A stretch of 36,050 bases of DNA from contig JAFGEV010000397.1 of the NCBI GenBank assembly GCA_016931385.1, forward strand, positions 1-36,050, in the 5' to 3' direction. A model generated the notes under the pieces. That model did no database searches, was not told the DNA's origin, and saw nothing but the letters and a program-made list of their open reading frames with translations. Positions 20,648 to 33,522 of the stretch are shown piece by piece (the stretch's first letter is position 1; the number at the start of each line of letters is the position of its first letter). A program made the translations under genes and the position numbers. Origin of the DNA: Prolixibacteraceae bacterium (GTDB lineage Bacteria > Bacteroidota > Bacteroidia > Bacteroidales > Prolixibacteraceae).

Positions 20648-20729
20648 AAGGACAGATATTGGACCAACAATACCTGCCCTTAATATTGATATAAACCTTT
20701 TAAAAAAAGATTAAACCTAAAACAAATTT

Positions 20730-23700
20730 ATGAAAAAAAGCTTTACTAATGCTGTCCGGATAAAGGGTGGCTTATTCTACACGCGGATGAAGTTTTTATT
20801 GATCTTTTTACTGATAGGGATAATTCAAGCCAATGCCAGTATTTATTCACAGGTAACCCGGTTGGATATTAACCTGAAAAATGCGAGTATCGATGAAGTC
20901 CTTTACGATTTTTCTTCGAAAGGGGACTTCGAGATCATTTATCGGTCTGATTTGTTTGATAATTCCCCCAGGATTGATGTAGAACTCGAAGATGTGACCA
21001 TTGTTGAATTCCTCGATGAGTATATTGTCCCAAAGGGATTTAAATATAGCATTGATGACAAAACAGTGATCATTACCGATGGGAAAGAAAAAGAAATCGA
21101 TGTGAAAAAGAGTATGCAGGATGAAAATATCCTGATAGAAGGGAAAGTAACCGATAAAAATGGAGTACCTCTTCCGGGAGCTACGATTACAATTGTTGGT
21201 ACAACGCGTGGGATTATCACCGATAACGATGGAACATTTTCCATCAAGGCGAAGCCAAACGACAAACTCGTTTGCACGTTCATTGGTATGACTTCTCAGA
21301 TTGTCGATGTCAATGGCAGAATAAAAATTAATATCGAGTTGGCCAGTAAAAGTGAAGAGCTTGAAGATGTTACTGTTGTAGCTTTCTCTAAACAGAAGAA
21401 GGAAAGTGTTATTGCTTCAATCGAGACAGTAAACCCTGTAGAATTAAAAATTCCATCGAGTAATTTAACAACAGCCCTGGCAGGACGCATGGCAGGTATA
21501 ATATCGTACCAACGGAGTGGCGAACCTGGCGAGGATAATGCACAGTTCTTCATTAGGGGTGTAACCAGTTTTGGGAACAGCAACATTCCACTTATTTTGA
21601 TCGATGGAATTGAACTCTCAACAAACGACTTAGCCCGGTTGCATCCCGATGATATTGCCAGTTTCTCAATTATGAAAGATGCTACGGCAACAGCATTGTA
21701 TGGTGCGCGAGGTGCAAATGGTGTCATATTGGTGACTACAAAAGAAGGAAGTGAAGGAAAAGCCAAATTTAGTGTTCGTTACGAGAGCTCTTTGTCCCAG
21801 CCAACCCGCAATATTAAGTTGACAGATCCTATTACATACATGCAGGCACATAATGAAGCTTATGCAACAAGGTCGCCCCTTTTACCTTTACCATACACAC
21901 AGGAAAAAGTTGAAAATACCATAAATGGAACGAACCCGTATGTTTATCCTGCTACAAACTGGCAGAATGAATTGTTGAAAAACTTCACCATGAACCAGCG
22001 CTTCAATTTTAACATAAGCGGTGGAGGCAAAATAGCCCGCTACTACTTATCGGGAGGAATTTCGCACGATAATGGAATACTGAAAGTAGATAAGCGTAAC
22101 GACTTTAATTCAAACATTAGTTTAAAAAGCATCCTGATTCGCTCAAATGTAAATATCAACTTGACAAAAACCACCGAAGCGGTTGTACGCCTTCACGGGA
22201 ACTTTGATGATTACCGCGGCCCTATTAATGGCGGTTCAGATATGTACCGTTTAATTATGCGTACAAATCCGGTTTTATTTCCGGCCTATTTTGAACCCGA
22301 TGAGGAACACAAATATGTTAATCATATTCTGTTTGGAAATGCCGGCGATGGAAATTACCTTAATCCATATGCCGAGATGGTTAAGGGATACAAAGAGTAC
22401 AGTAAATCGCTCATGTTGGCCCAGTTCGAATTAAAACAGGATTTTTCCTTTATCATTAAAGGACTAAAGGCCCGTTTGCTGGGAAACACTACACGTAATT
22501 CCTATTTTGATGTAACGCGCAATTATGAGCCATTTTATTATGCTGCAAAGAATTTTAACAACAGAACGAATGAATACGAACTTGAACTTTTGAATTCTGA
22601 AACAGGCTATGAATACCTGAATTATTCTCAGGGCGAAAAACAGGTTAGATCTACCTTTTATGCCGAAGCTGCCATTGATTATTTTAGAGAGTTTAGTGAA
22701 AAACATACGGTAACCGGTTTGCTGGTTGGTATAATCCGCCATTCGCTTGATGGAAGCAGAGATAACCTTCAGGAATCTTTACCCAACCGTAACCTTGGGG
22801 TTTCGGGTCGTTTTACCTACGCATTTGATAAACGGTATTTTGCAGAATTCAACTTTGGATATAACGGAACCGAGCGTTTTTCAGAGAAAGAACGTTTTGG
22901 ATTTTTCCCCTCGGTTGGAGCTGGTTGGTTTGTATCAAATGAAAAATTTTGGGTACCATACTTAAAAACAATTTCAAAACTTAAACTGAAATTCACTTAC
23001 GGTTTGGTGGGCAACGATGCCATAGGTAATGCCGCCGATAGGTTCTTTTATCTTTCGAATGTAAATATGAACGATGCAAACCGTGGTTATAGTTGGGGTA
23101 CCGATGGTGATTACCATCGCGATGGAATTTCAATATCAAGGTATGCCAACGATAAAATAACCTGGGAAACAGCACGGAAAACGAATTTAGGACTCGAATT
23201 AGGCTTGTTTAATAAATTTGAAATTAATGCCGATTTGTTTAAAGAATATCGTACCAATATTTTGATGGACCGTATTCAACTTTCAACATTTGGATTACAG
23301 GCCAACACCCGTGCAAATGTAGGCGAAGCCTCAAGTAGCGGTATTGATATATCTGTTGATTATCAGGAAAATTTTAGTAATGGAGTATGGATTACCGCGC
23401 GTGGCAACTTTACTTACGCACGCGGTGTTTTCGAAAAATATGAAGAACCCGATTATAGTGCAACCCCCTGGTTGTCGCACGAAGGGAAAGCTCTTCGTCA
23501 GGAGTGGGGCTACGTAGCCGAACGATTATTTGTTGATGATTGGGAGGTTTTAAATTCACCCGAACAACAACTTGGAAGTATTGCCATGGGGGGCGATATA
23601 AAATATATTGATATAAATGGCGATGATAAAATTACATCGCTTGACCAGGTTCCAATTGGTTATCCTACTACACCTGAAATTATTTATGGCTTTGGAGCAT

Positions 23701-24185
23701 CGGTAGGATATAAAGCATTTGACTTTTCAGTCTTTTTCCAGGGATCAGCTCGTTCGTCGTTTTGGATCGACGCCGAGGCAACAAGCCCATTTATAAATTA
23801 CAAATATTGGGGCGAGAACAACGATAAAATCATGAACAATGCATTTTTAGAAGCCTATGCCAATGATCACTGGTCAGAATCAAATCGCGATGTTTATGCA
23901 CTATGGCCTCGTCTTTCGTACCGTGCTGAATGGAACAATTTACAACGTAACACATGGTTTATGCAGGATGGAGCTTTCCTTCGACTGAAATCGATGGAAA
24001 TTGGTTTTACCTTAAATCAAAAGCAATTGGATCGACTGCATATGAAAAGCCTTCGAATTTATGCGAGTGGAACAAACTTATTTTCTATAAGTCACTTCAA
24101 ACTTTGGGATCCTGAAATGGGTGGAAATGGTTTGGGATATCCTATACAGCGTGTAATTAACTTAGGTATTCAGGTTTCATTTTAA
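20730..24185 (+). CDS. SusC/RagA TonB-linked outer membrane transporter with STN domain
   Basis: 1151 aa. After a long signal region (to ~40), residues ~44-118 form an STN (secretin/TonB short N-terminal) domain. A carboxypeptidase-regulatory-like domain follows at ~134-205 (IEGKVTDKNGVPLPGATI), then a TonB-box-like DVTVVAF at ~213-219, the plug domain to ~340 (GVTSFGNSNIPLILIDGI; ALYGARGANGVILVTT) and the beta-barrel. The STN domain marks it as a signal transducer: ligand binding is passed to the FecR protein encoded just before it. It imports oligosaccharides across the outer membrane using TonB energy, with SusD as the lid. The start is 82 bp after the anti-sigma stop, and SusD starts 12 bp after its own stop. 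The C-terminus ends in Phe, as barrel proteins do. Confidence 0.95.
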   Translation: MKKSFTNAVRIKGGLFYTRMKFLLIFLLIGIIQANASIYSQVTRLDINLKNASIDEVLYDFSSKGDFEIIYRSDLFDNSPRIDVELEDVTIVEFLDEYIVPKGFKYSIDDKTVIITDGKEKEIDVKKSMQDENILIEGKVTDKNGVPLPGATITIVGTTRGIITDNDGTFSIKAKPNDKLVCTFIGMTSQIVDVNGRIKINIELASKSEELEDVTVVAFSKQKKESVIASIETVNPVELKIPSSNLTTALAGRMAGIISYQRSGEPGEDNAQFFIRGVTSFGNSNIPLILIDGIELSTNDLARLHPDDIASFSIMKDATATALYGARGANGVILVTTKEGSEGKAKFSVRYESSLSQPTRNIKLTDPITYMQAHNEAYATRSPLLPLPYTQEKVENTINGTNPYVYPATNWQNELLKNFTMNQRFNFNISGGGKIARYYLSGGISHDNGILKVDKRNDFNSNISLKSILIRSNVNINLTKTTEAVVRLHGNFDDYRGPINGGSDMYRLIMRTNPVLFPAYFEPDEEHKYVNHILFGNAGDGNYLNPYAEMVKGYKEYSKSLMLAQFELKQDFSFIIKGLKARLLGNTTRNSYFDVTRNYEPFYYAAKNFNNRTNEYELELLNSETGYEYLNYSQGEKQVRSTFYAEAAIDYFREFSEKHTVTGLLVGIIRHSLDGSRDNLQESLPNRNLGVSGRFTYAFDKRYFAEFNFGYNGTERFSEKERFGFFPSVGAGWFVSNEKFWVPYLKTISKLKLKFTYGLVGNDAIGNAADRFFYLSNVNMNDANRGYSWGTDGDYHRDGISISRYANDKITWETARKTNLGLELGLFNKFEINADLFKEYRTNILMDRIQLSTFGLQANTRANVGEASSSGIDISVDYQENFSNGVWITARGNFTYARGVFEKYEEPDYSATPWLSHEGKALRQEWGYVAERLFVDDWEVLNSPEQQLGSIAMGGDIKYIDINGDDKITSLDQVPIGYPTTPEIIYGFGASVGYKAFDFSVFFQGSARSSFWIDAEATSPFINYKYWGENNDKIMNNAFLEAYANDHWSESNRDVYALWPRLSYRAEWNNLQRNTWFMQDGAFLRLKSMEIGFTLNQKQLDRLHMKSLRIYASGTNLFSISHFKLWDPEMGGNGLGYPIQRVINLGIQVSF

Positions 24186-24197
24186 AAAATACTGAAA

Positions 24198-26081
24198 ATG
24201 AAAAAACACATATTAAAATATATAATCGTTTTCCCGTTACTTGTATCGTCCGTTTCCTGTGATTTTCTGGACGTGGTACCCGATAATGTAGCAACAATTG
24301 AAAATGCATTTTCTGATAAATACAATGCTGAAAAATTCCTGGCTACTTGTTATTCCTATCTGCCCGTGTTTAGTGATCCGTGGATTAATCCTGGCTTGCT
24401 TTCGGGCGATGAAGTATGGTTTAACGAAGAAGTAAGCGGAGGTTGGGTACATGCAGCATTAATTGCACAGGGATATCAGAATAGCCGTACCCCATATTTA
24501 AATTACTGGGATGGGCAAGAACGAGGCACACGAATGTTCGTTGGCATCCGCGATTGTAACATATTCCTTGAAAACATTAATTATGTGGCCGATTTGTCGG
24601 CCATCGAAAAAAAGAAATGGGCGGCGGAAGTCAAGTTTCTTAAAGCCTATTATCATTTTTGGTTGCTTAAATGCTACGGCCCGATTCCGATTATTGACGA
24701 GAATTTACCGGTTTATGCCTCCACCTCCGAAATAAAAACATACCGCGAGCCGGTTGATGAGGTATTTAAATTCATTATTGAAACGCTTGATGAAGCCATA
24801 CCCGATTTACCCCTTGCTGTTCAATCAGAAACCTCCGATTTGGGAAGAATTACCAAACCAATTGCTTTATCAATAAAAGCGAGGGTTCTGGCAACAGCAG
24901 CTAGTCCGCTTTATAATGGAAATACCGATTTTAGTTCATTGGTCGATAATCGGGGGATTGCATTGTTTAACCCAACATACGACCAAAATAAATGGCAACT
25001 GGCTGCCGATGCAGCAAAAGAAGCGATTGACATCTGCGAAAAAGCACAAATTAAATTGTACGATGATTTTAAGAGCAAAAATGTGCATTCCGATACCATA
25101 ATGCTGGAGTTGAAACTACGGTCGATTGTGACCGAAAAAGGAAGTCCCGAAGTCATTTGGGCAGCAACAAATTATACATTTAGCAACGGTTATCAGCGAA
25201 TGCTTCAACCCCTTCTGATAAATGTCACCAATGCCAACCCTGTCTCCCAGTTTTATGCCTCAACGTTGCGTATGGCTGAACTTTATTATTCCAAAAATGG
25301 AGTTCCGATCGAGGAAGATAAAGAGTATGATTATTCGAACCGTTATAAAATGCGCACAGCAATAACCGAGGATAATGACTATGTGAAGTCAGGTCAGGCT
25401 ACTGCAATTCTTCATTTCGACCGTGAAGCCCGGTTTTATGCCAACATTGCTTTCGACAGGGGAACTTATGTGCTTGACCCTACCTATTACTATGTTCAGG
25501 TCAGGGCTGGTGAATTGGCCACAAAACGAAATCAAGGCGAATTTTCAGCAACAGGTTATTTTGTAAAGAAGTTTATCAACCCGAATAATGCTTTTTCCGG
25601 AAATTCATACTTCAGCAATTACGATTTCCCTTTCCCGATTATTCGTTTAGCCGATGTGTATTTGCTCTATGCCGAGGCATTAAACGAAGTGAAAGATGCT
25701 CCGGATGAGGAAGTATATCGTTATATTGACATGGTACGTGAAAGAGCCGGATTAAAGGGTGTAGTTGAAAGCTGGAATGCGCATTCATCAAATCCCGACA
25801 AGCCAAAGTCAAAAGCAGGAATGCGGGATATTATCCACCATGAAAGAGCGATTGAACTGGCTTTTGAAGGTGCAAGGTTTTGGGATCTTCGCAGGTGGAA
25901 ATTAGCTGAAAAATACATGAATAAACCCATTCAGGGCTGGAATATTTCGGGCCGGAATCTCGATTTCTACAAAGTGGTAACCATATTTACACCGCAATTT
26001 GAATTCAAAGATTACTTCTGGCCAATAAAGGAAGAGGAGCTTATTAAGAATCCGAATTTGGTTCAGAATTTGGGATGGTAA
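24198..26081 (+). CDS. SusD/RagB surface glycan-binding lipoprotein
   Basis: 627 aa. The signal peptide ends with Cys21 (SVSC) followed by DFLDVVPDN, the usual SusD start. The N-terminal helical TPR-like region (~25-310) includes FLATCYSYLP and AEVKFLKAYYHFWLLKCYGPIPII. The C-terminal SusD_RagB domain has FPIIRLADVYLLYAEALNE, RERAGL and HERAIELAFEGARFWDLRRWK. It forms the lid of the SusC transporter and captures glycan at the cell surface. It is 12 bp after susC, so translation is probably coupled. Length is somewhat greater than the ~550 aa typical of starch SusD but normal for hemicellulose and complex-glycan PULs. The bound sugar cannot be read from the sequence. Confidence 0.95.
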   Translation: MKKHILKYIIVFPLLVSSVSCDFLDVVPDNVATIENAFSDKYNAEKFLATCYSYLPVFSDPWINPGLLSGDEVWFNEEVSGGWVHAALIAQGYQNSRTPYLNYWDGQERGTRMFVGIRDCNIFLENINYVADLSAIEKKKWAAEVKFLKAYYHFWLLKCYGPIPIIDENLPVYASTSEIKTYREPVDEVFKFIIETLDEAIPDLPLAVQSETSDLGRITKPIALSIKARVLATAASPLYNGNTDFSSLVDNRGIALFNPTYDQNKWQLAADAAKEAIDICEKAQIKLYDDFKSKNVHSDTIMLELKLRSIVTEKGSPEVIWAATNYTFSNGYQRMLQPLLINVTNANPVSQFYASTLRMAELYYSKNGVPIEEDKEYDYSNRYKMRTAITEDNDYVKSGQATAILHFDREARFYANIAFDRGTYVLDPTYYYVQVRAGELATKRNQGEFSATGYFVKKFINPNNAFSGNSYFSNYDFPFPIIRLADVYLLYAEALNEVKDAPDEEVYRYIDMVRERAGLKGVVESWNAHSSNPDKPKSKAGMRDIIHHERAIELAFEGARFWDLRRWKLAEKYMNKPIQGWNISGRNLDFYKVVTIFTPQFEFKDYFWPIKEEELIKNPNLVQNLGW

Positions 26082-26112
26082 CGAAACGATAATAGAACGT
26101 AAGGAAAAAAAT

Positions 26113-27285
26113 ATGAAAAATTTAATAATACTGATGATTCTTTTTCTTCTTTTCAATGCTTGTGAAGAAATTGAAAAAGGGCCCATGATAAAAGATGATG
26201 TTGCCCCTTCGGCAATAATCAACCCAATTGTTGAAAATACACCTGGCGGAGCTGTAATTTCATACACCCTGCCCGATGAGACCGATTTATTGTATGTTGT
26301 TGCAGAATATGAACTCTCGAACGGGGAGTCTACTGAATCGAGAAGTTCCATTTTTATCAACATGATTCCTATTGAGGGATTTGGTGACACACTTACGCAT
26401 CAGGTTACTCTTTTCACGGTCGACAGAAGTGAAAACCGATCAGAACCTGTTACCGTTGATATCAAACCCTTAAGCCCTCCGGTTAAAGTTGTGCAGAACA
26501 CTATATCCATTACACCTGATTTTGGAGGTGTTTTGTTTGCCTGGGAAAATCCCACCAATGCACCGTTGGTATTTATTGTTCTGGCGAAAGATTCTACCGG
26601 GAATCTTACTTCATTCGAGACGGTTTATTCCGGTGTAACCGAAGGTAAGTACTCTCTTCGTGGGTTCGATCCTGTTGAGTCTGAATTTGGTGTTCTTATT
26701 CGCGACAAGTGGAATAATTATTCCGACACGATTGTTCAACTTGTAACACCAATGTTTGAATATAAACTGGATAAAGCATTGTTTTCGAATGCCAATTTCC
26801 CCGGCGATACCGACATGAACGGTTGGGAAGGAAGATTTGAATATGCATATGATGATGATATTTTAACCTTCAACCATTCACTTGCAGGAACAGGATGGCC
26901 CCAGTTTTTCACCATCGATTTAGGTGTTAAGGCAAAATTAAGCAGGGTAAATATTATCCAGCGCCAGGAGGAAGATAGGTTTAAATATACACATGGAAAT
27001 CCAAGGCTTTTTGAGGTTTGGGGAACAGATGTTGTTCCGCAGGATTCTGTTATGAACACTGATGAATGGTATCTTTTAAAAGAATGTGTTGCTGTGCGGC
27101 CAACCGAAGAAGGTGGCACCGCCGATGAAGATGCACAACACCTTCTGGATGGCGACGAATTTACATTTAAACTTGAGGATCCACCAGTGCGATATGTGAG
27201 ATTTTTAGTGAATGAAACATGGGGGAACACAGGTTTTATTCATTTTGCCGAAATTGAATTCTGGGGACAGGAAATTAAGGAATAA
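26113..27285 (+). CDS. Surface glycan-binding-type lipoprotein (DUF4959/DUF5126/DUF5000 plan)
   Basis: 390 aa. The lipobox is FNAC (Cys17). Two FnIII/Ig-like domains follow (~30-125, with PGGAVISYTLPDETDLLYVVAEY; ~130-235, with GGVLFAWENPTNAPLVF). A C-terminal F5/8C-like domain (~250-388) has FTIDLGVKAKLSRVNIIQRQ and PVRYVRFLVNETWGNTGFIHFAEIEFWG. This matches a widespread Bacteroidetes PUL family placed right after susD and thought to be a surface glycan-binding protein. No catalytic residues are apparent. It sits 31 bp after susD and 22 bp before the next lipoprotein, in the same transcript. The F5/8C-like fold suggests binding of terminal sugars. The exact ligand is unknown. Confidence 0.82.
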   Translation: MKNLIILMILFLLFNACEEIEKGPMIKDDVAPSAIINPIVENTPGGAVISYTLPDETDLLYVVAEYELSNGESTESRSSIFINMIPIEGFGDTLTHQVTLFTVDRSENRSEPVTVDIKPLSPPVKVVQNTISITPDFGGVLFAWENPTNAPLVFIVLAKDSTGNLTSFETVYSGVTEGKYSLRGFDPVESEFGVLIRDKWNNYSDTIVQLVTPMFEYKLDKALFSNANFPGDTDMNGWEGRFEYAYDDDILTFNHSLAGTGWPQFFTIDLGVKAKLSRVNIIQRQEEDRFKYTHGNPRLFEVWGTDVVPQDSVMNTDEWYLLKECVAVRPTEEGGTADEDAQHLLDGDEFTFKLEDPPVRYVRFLVNETWGNTGFIHFAEIEFWGQEIKE

Positions 27286-27307
27286 CAATAAATGAAAATG
27301 AGTAAAA

Positions 27308-27994
27308 ATGAAAAATAAAAGCAAAATATTTGTTACCCTTTTGTCGTTGAGCTTTGCTCTTATTGCATGTGACTCAATGTACGACATACATAAGCAATAC
27401 ATTAATGAAGACGGAATTATTTATGCAGCAAAACCTTATGAAGTCAAAGCAAAAGCAGGCAATAACAGGGTAATTGTAAAAATGTATTTTATAAGTGGGT
27501 CGAATCTCCGTAAAAATATTATTGAATGGAATGAAGGTGCCGATAGCATTGTTACCGAAACTAATCTTAATGCACCCATTGATTCAATGGAAGTTGAAAT
27601 TGACAACATTGAAGAAGGATCCTATATTTTCAATACATACAATCTTGACAAGGACAATAACAGGTCCATTAAAGTTCAGATCATCGGTAAAGTTTATGGA
27701 GACAAATACAAAGCAACCCTTATAAACAGGGCAGTAAACAGTATTGCCAAGAATGATACTGCTATGGTAATCAGGTGGGCACAACCCAGAGAAGGAGATA
27801 ATGGTGTTGAACTGTTCTTCAACGATGCTAGTGGTGCACAAAGCACATACCGTGTTGCTGCCGATGAGTTGGAAACTTACATTGAAAGTTGGGAGCGTGA
27901 AGGAACCATGAATTACATTACCTATTATTTGCCGGAAGAAGATGCGGTTGATGAGTTTCCGAGCGAAAAAGAAACACTTACTATGGCAAAATAA
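27308..27994 (+). CDS. DUF4998-type PUL lipoprotein
   Basis: 228 aa. The lipobox is LIAC (Cys21), followed by DSMYDIHKQYINEDGIIYAAKP, a start typical of the DUF4998 family that accompanies SusCD and DUF5000-type proteins. The body is beta-rich with VKAKAGNNRVIVKMYFISGSN and a central YIFNTYNLDKDNNRS stretch that looks like tandem Ig/FnIII strands. No enzyme motif is visible. It is the last gene of the uptake core, followed 53 bp after its stop by an intrinsic terminator. A surface accessory glycan-binding or scaffold role is inferred from position only. The C-terminus is acidic (EEDAVDEFPSEKE). Family membership is by pattern recognition. Confidence 0.7.
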   Translation: MKNKSKIFVTLLSLSFALIACDSMYDIHKQYINEDGIIYAAKPYEVKAKAGNNRVIVKMYFISGSNLRKNIIEWNEGADSIVTETNLNAPIDSMEVEIDNIEEGSYIFNTYNLDKDNNRSIKVQIIGKVYGDKYKATLINRAVNSIAKNDTAMVIRWAQPREGDNGVELFFNDASGAQSTYRVAADELETYIESWEREGTMNYITYYLPEEDAVDEFPSEKETLTMAK

Positions 27995-28046
27995 AATTTC
28001 ACGGGATCTTTCATTTTTAGATAGACTTTTAAAATAAATAATGATT

Positions 28047-28085
28047 GCGGGTGAAATTCAGGAATCGAGTTTTGCCCGTTTTTTT
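28047..28085 (+). terminator. Intrinsic terminator closing the susCD operon
   Basis: CGGGTGAAA (28048-28056) pairs with TTTTGCCCG (28070-28078) through four G-C pairs, two G-T wobbles and three A-T pairs, around a 13-nt loop. Seven T residues follow immediately (28079-28085). It lies 53 bp after the last stop of the uptake operon and is the best terminator in the window. Confidence 0.8.
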
Positions 28086-28115
28086 GTAGTCAGGAGGTAG
28101 AAAAATGTATATTTG
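28084..28115 (+). promoter_or_regulatory. Bacteroidetes-type promoter for the GH2-GH43-GH31 operon
   Basis: TATATTTG at 28108-28115 matches the Bacteroidetes -7 consensus TAnnTTTG exactly. A TTG -33 element (28084-28086) lies 21 bp upstream and overlaps the last two T of the preceding terminator. Transcription would start roughly 110 bp before the GH2 ATG. This is a consensus match for the primary sigma factor; control by the locus ECF sigma factor is not shown. Confidence 0.5.
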
Positions 28116-28229
28116 GATTTTGAATAAATGTATCTAAACGATTTGTAATCGAATGGATTCCCAGGATATAATTGTCAGATATATTGTTGACAGGTAAAGT
28201 GATATTAATTAATCAACTAACTATAATAA

Positions 28230-32069
<3,840 letters not shown>

Positions 32070-32122
32070 CATATTTAAAATATTAAACACAGAATTTTCA
32101 TTCGATAAAATATCTGAAAACT

Positions 32123-33505
32123 ATGAGAATAAATAAGGTGATTTTGAAGGTATTGATAGCAGGCTTTTTTATACCCACATTCTGTCTGGGTCAGAATCCT
32201 GTTGTGCAAACCTATTATACAGCCGATCCTGCACCAATGGTACACGATGGTACTGTATACTTGTATACAAGCCACGACGAAGACTCAACGGTCAATAACT
32301 TTTTTACCATGTACGACTGGCGTTGTTATTCGTCAACCGACATGGTGAACTGGACCGATCACGGGGCTGTTGCCTCGCTGAAAAACTTTGCCTGGAGTAA
32401 ACGGGAAAACGGGGCATGGGCGCCGCAATGTATTGAGCGAAACGGAAAGTTTTACCTATATGTGCCTATTCATGGTGAAGGGATATCTGTATTGGTGGCT
32501 GATTTGCCCACCGGCCCGTTTACCGATCCAATCGGGAAACGTCTGATCGACAGTGATCATATATGGCAGGATATTGATCCGACCGTTTTTGTCGATGATG
32601 ATGGGCAGGCTTACCTGTACTGGGGGAATCCCGGTTTGTGGTATGTCAAATTGAATGAAGATATGGTTTCGTACGATCGGAGCCTGGGGCAGAATGGAGT
32701 TGTATCGGTGGAAATGACCACCGAAGCTTTCAGCAGCCAGCAAGGCCGCGATGGTAAAACACGTGCTTCATATACCGAAGGCCCCTGGTTTTATAAGCGC
32801 AACAACCAGTATTACATGGTATATGCTGCCAAAGGCATTCCCGAATACATTGCCTATTCAACCGCGCCAACGCCCGAAGGCCCATGGACCTACCGGGGAC
32901 TCATTATGGAACGGGCACCCCATCTGGCGTTTACCAACCATGCGGGTATCATCGATTTTGCAGGAAATTCCTATTTCTTTTATCACGATCAGAGCTTATC
33001 CGAAGGGCAGGGTTTCAAACGTTCGGTAAGTGTTGAACAGTTTACCTACAATCCCGATGGTTCTATTCCGCTTATTGTGCCAACCAAAGAGGGCATAAAA
33101 GAAAGCATTTCCTTTTTGAATCCCTTCAGAAAGGTTGAAGCCGAAACCATGGCTTGGTCTGAAGGTCTTAAAACCGCTAAAGACAATTTAACAGGCAACA
33201 TTTATGTAACAAAAATTGATGACGGTGATTACATAAAAGTACGTAGTGCCGATTTTAATAAAAACCCAAAAAAATTCGCTGCCGGGGTTGCTTCGGTTTC
33301 TGCAGGCGGCCAAATCGAAATCCGTATTGACGGGTTTGATGGAGAATTGCTTGGTGTGCTTGAAGTGAAAAGCACAGGTGGAGATATTAATTGGGTAGAA
33401 AAAGCATGTAAAGTGAAGAAGGTGAAAGGAGTTCACGACATCTACTTCGTGTTTAAAGGGGGTAAAGGCGAATTGTTTAATTTTGATTGGTGGCAGTTTA
33501 AATAG
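32123..33505 (+). CDS. GH43 arabinofuranosidase/beta-xylosidase with CBM6
   Basis: 460 aa with a signal peptide (cleavage near CLGQ). The five-bladed propeller (~25-325) carries the three GH43 acidic residues: Asp35 (TADPAP, general base), Asp152 (QDIDPTVF, pKa modulator) and Glu219 (YTEGPW, general acid). Residues ~335-460 are a CBM6 beta-sandwich (KVEAETMAWSEG, GGQIEIRIDGFDGELLG, HDIYFVFKGG, FNFDWWQF). GH43-CBM6 proteins usually act on arabinoxylan or arabinose-decorated glycans, releasing alpha-L-arabinofuranose or beta-xylose. It lies between GH2 and GH31, 17 bp before the latter, in one operon. The subfamily was not assigned. Confidence 0.9.
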   Translation: MRINKVILKVLIAGFFIPTFCLGQNPVVQTYYTADPAPMVHDGTVYLYTSHDEDSTVNNFFTMYDWRCYSSTDMVNWTDHGAVASLKNFAWSKRENGAWAPQCIERNGKFYLYVPIHGEGISVLVADLPTGPFTDPIGKRLIDSDHIWQDIDPTVFVDDDGQAYLYWGNPGLWYVKLNEDMVSYDRSLGQNGVVSVEMTTEAFSSQQGRDGKTRASYTEGPWFYKRNNQYYMVYAAKGIPEYIAYSTAPTPEGPWTYRGLIMERAPHLAFTNHAGIIDFAGNSYFFYHDQSLSEGQGFKRSVSVEQFTYNPDGSIPLIVPTKEGIKESISFLNPFRKVEAETMAWSEGLKTAKDNLTGNIYVTKIDDGDYIKVRSADFNKNPKKFAAGVASVSAGGQIEIRIDGFDGELLGVLEVKSTGGDINWVEKACKVKKVKGVHDIYFVFKGGKGELFNFDWWQFK

Positions 33506-33522
33506 GAAAAAAAATATTAGCT

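Noticed and set aside
24198-27994. A novel defence or signalling system downstream of susC
   Set aside because: All three genes fit standard PUL families (SusD, DUF5000-type, DUF4998-type) by order, lipobox and domain pattern.
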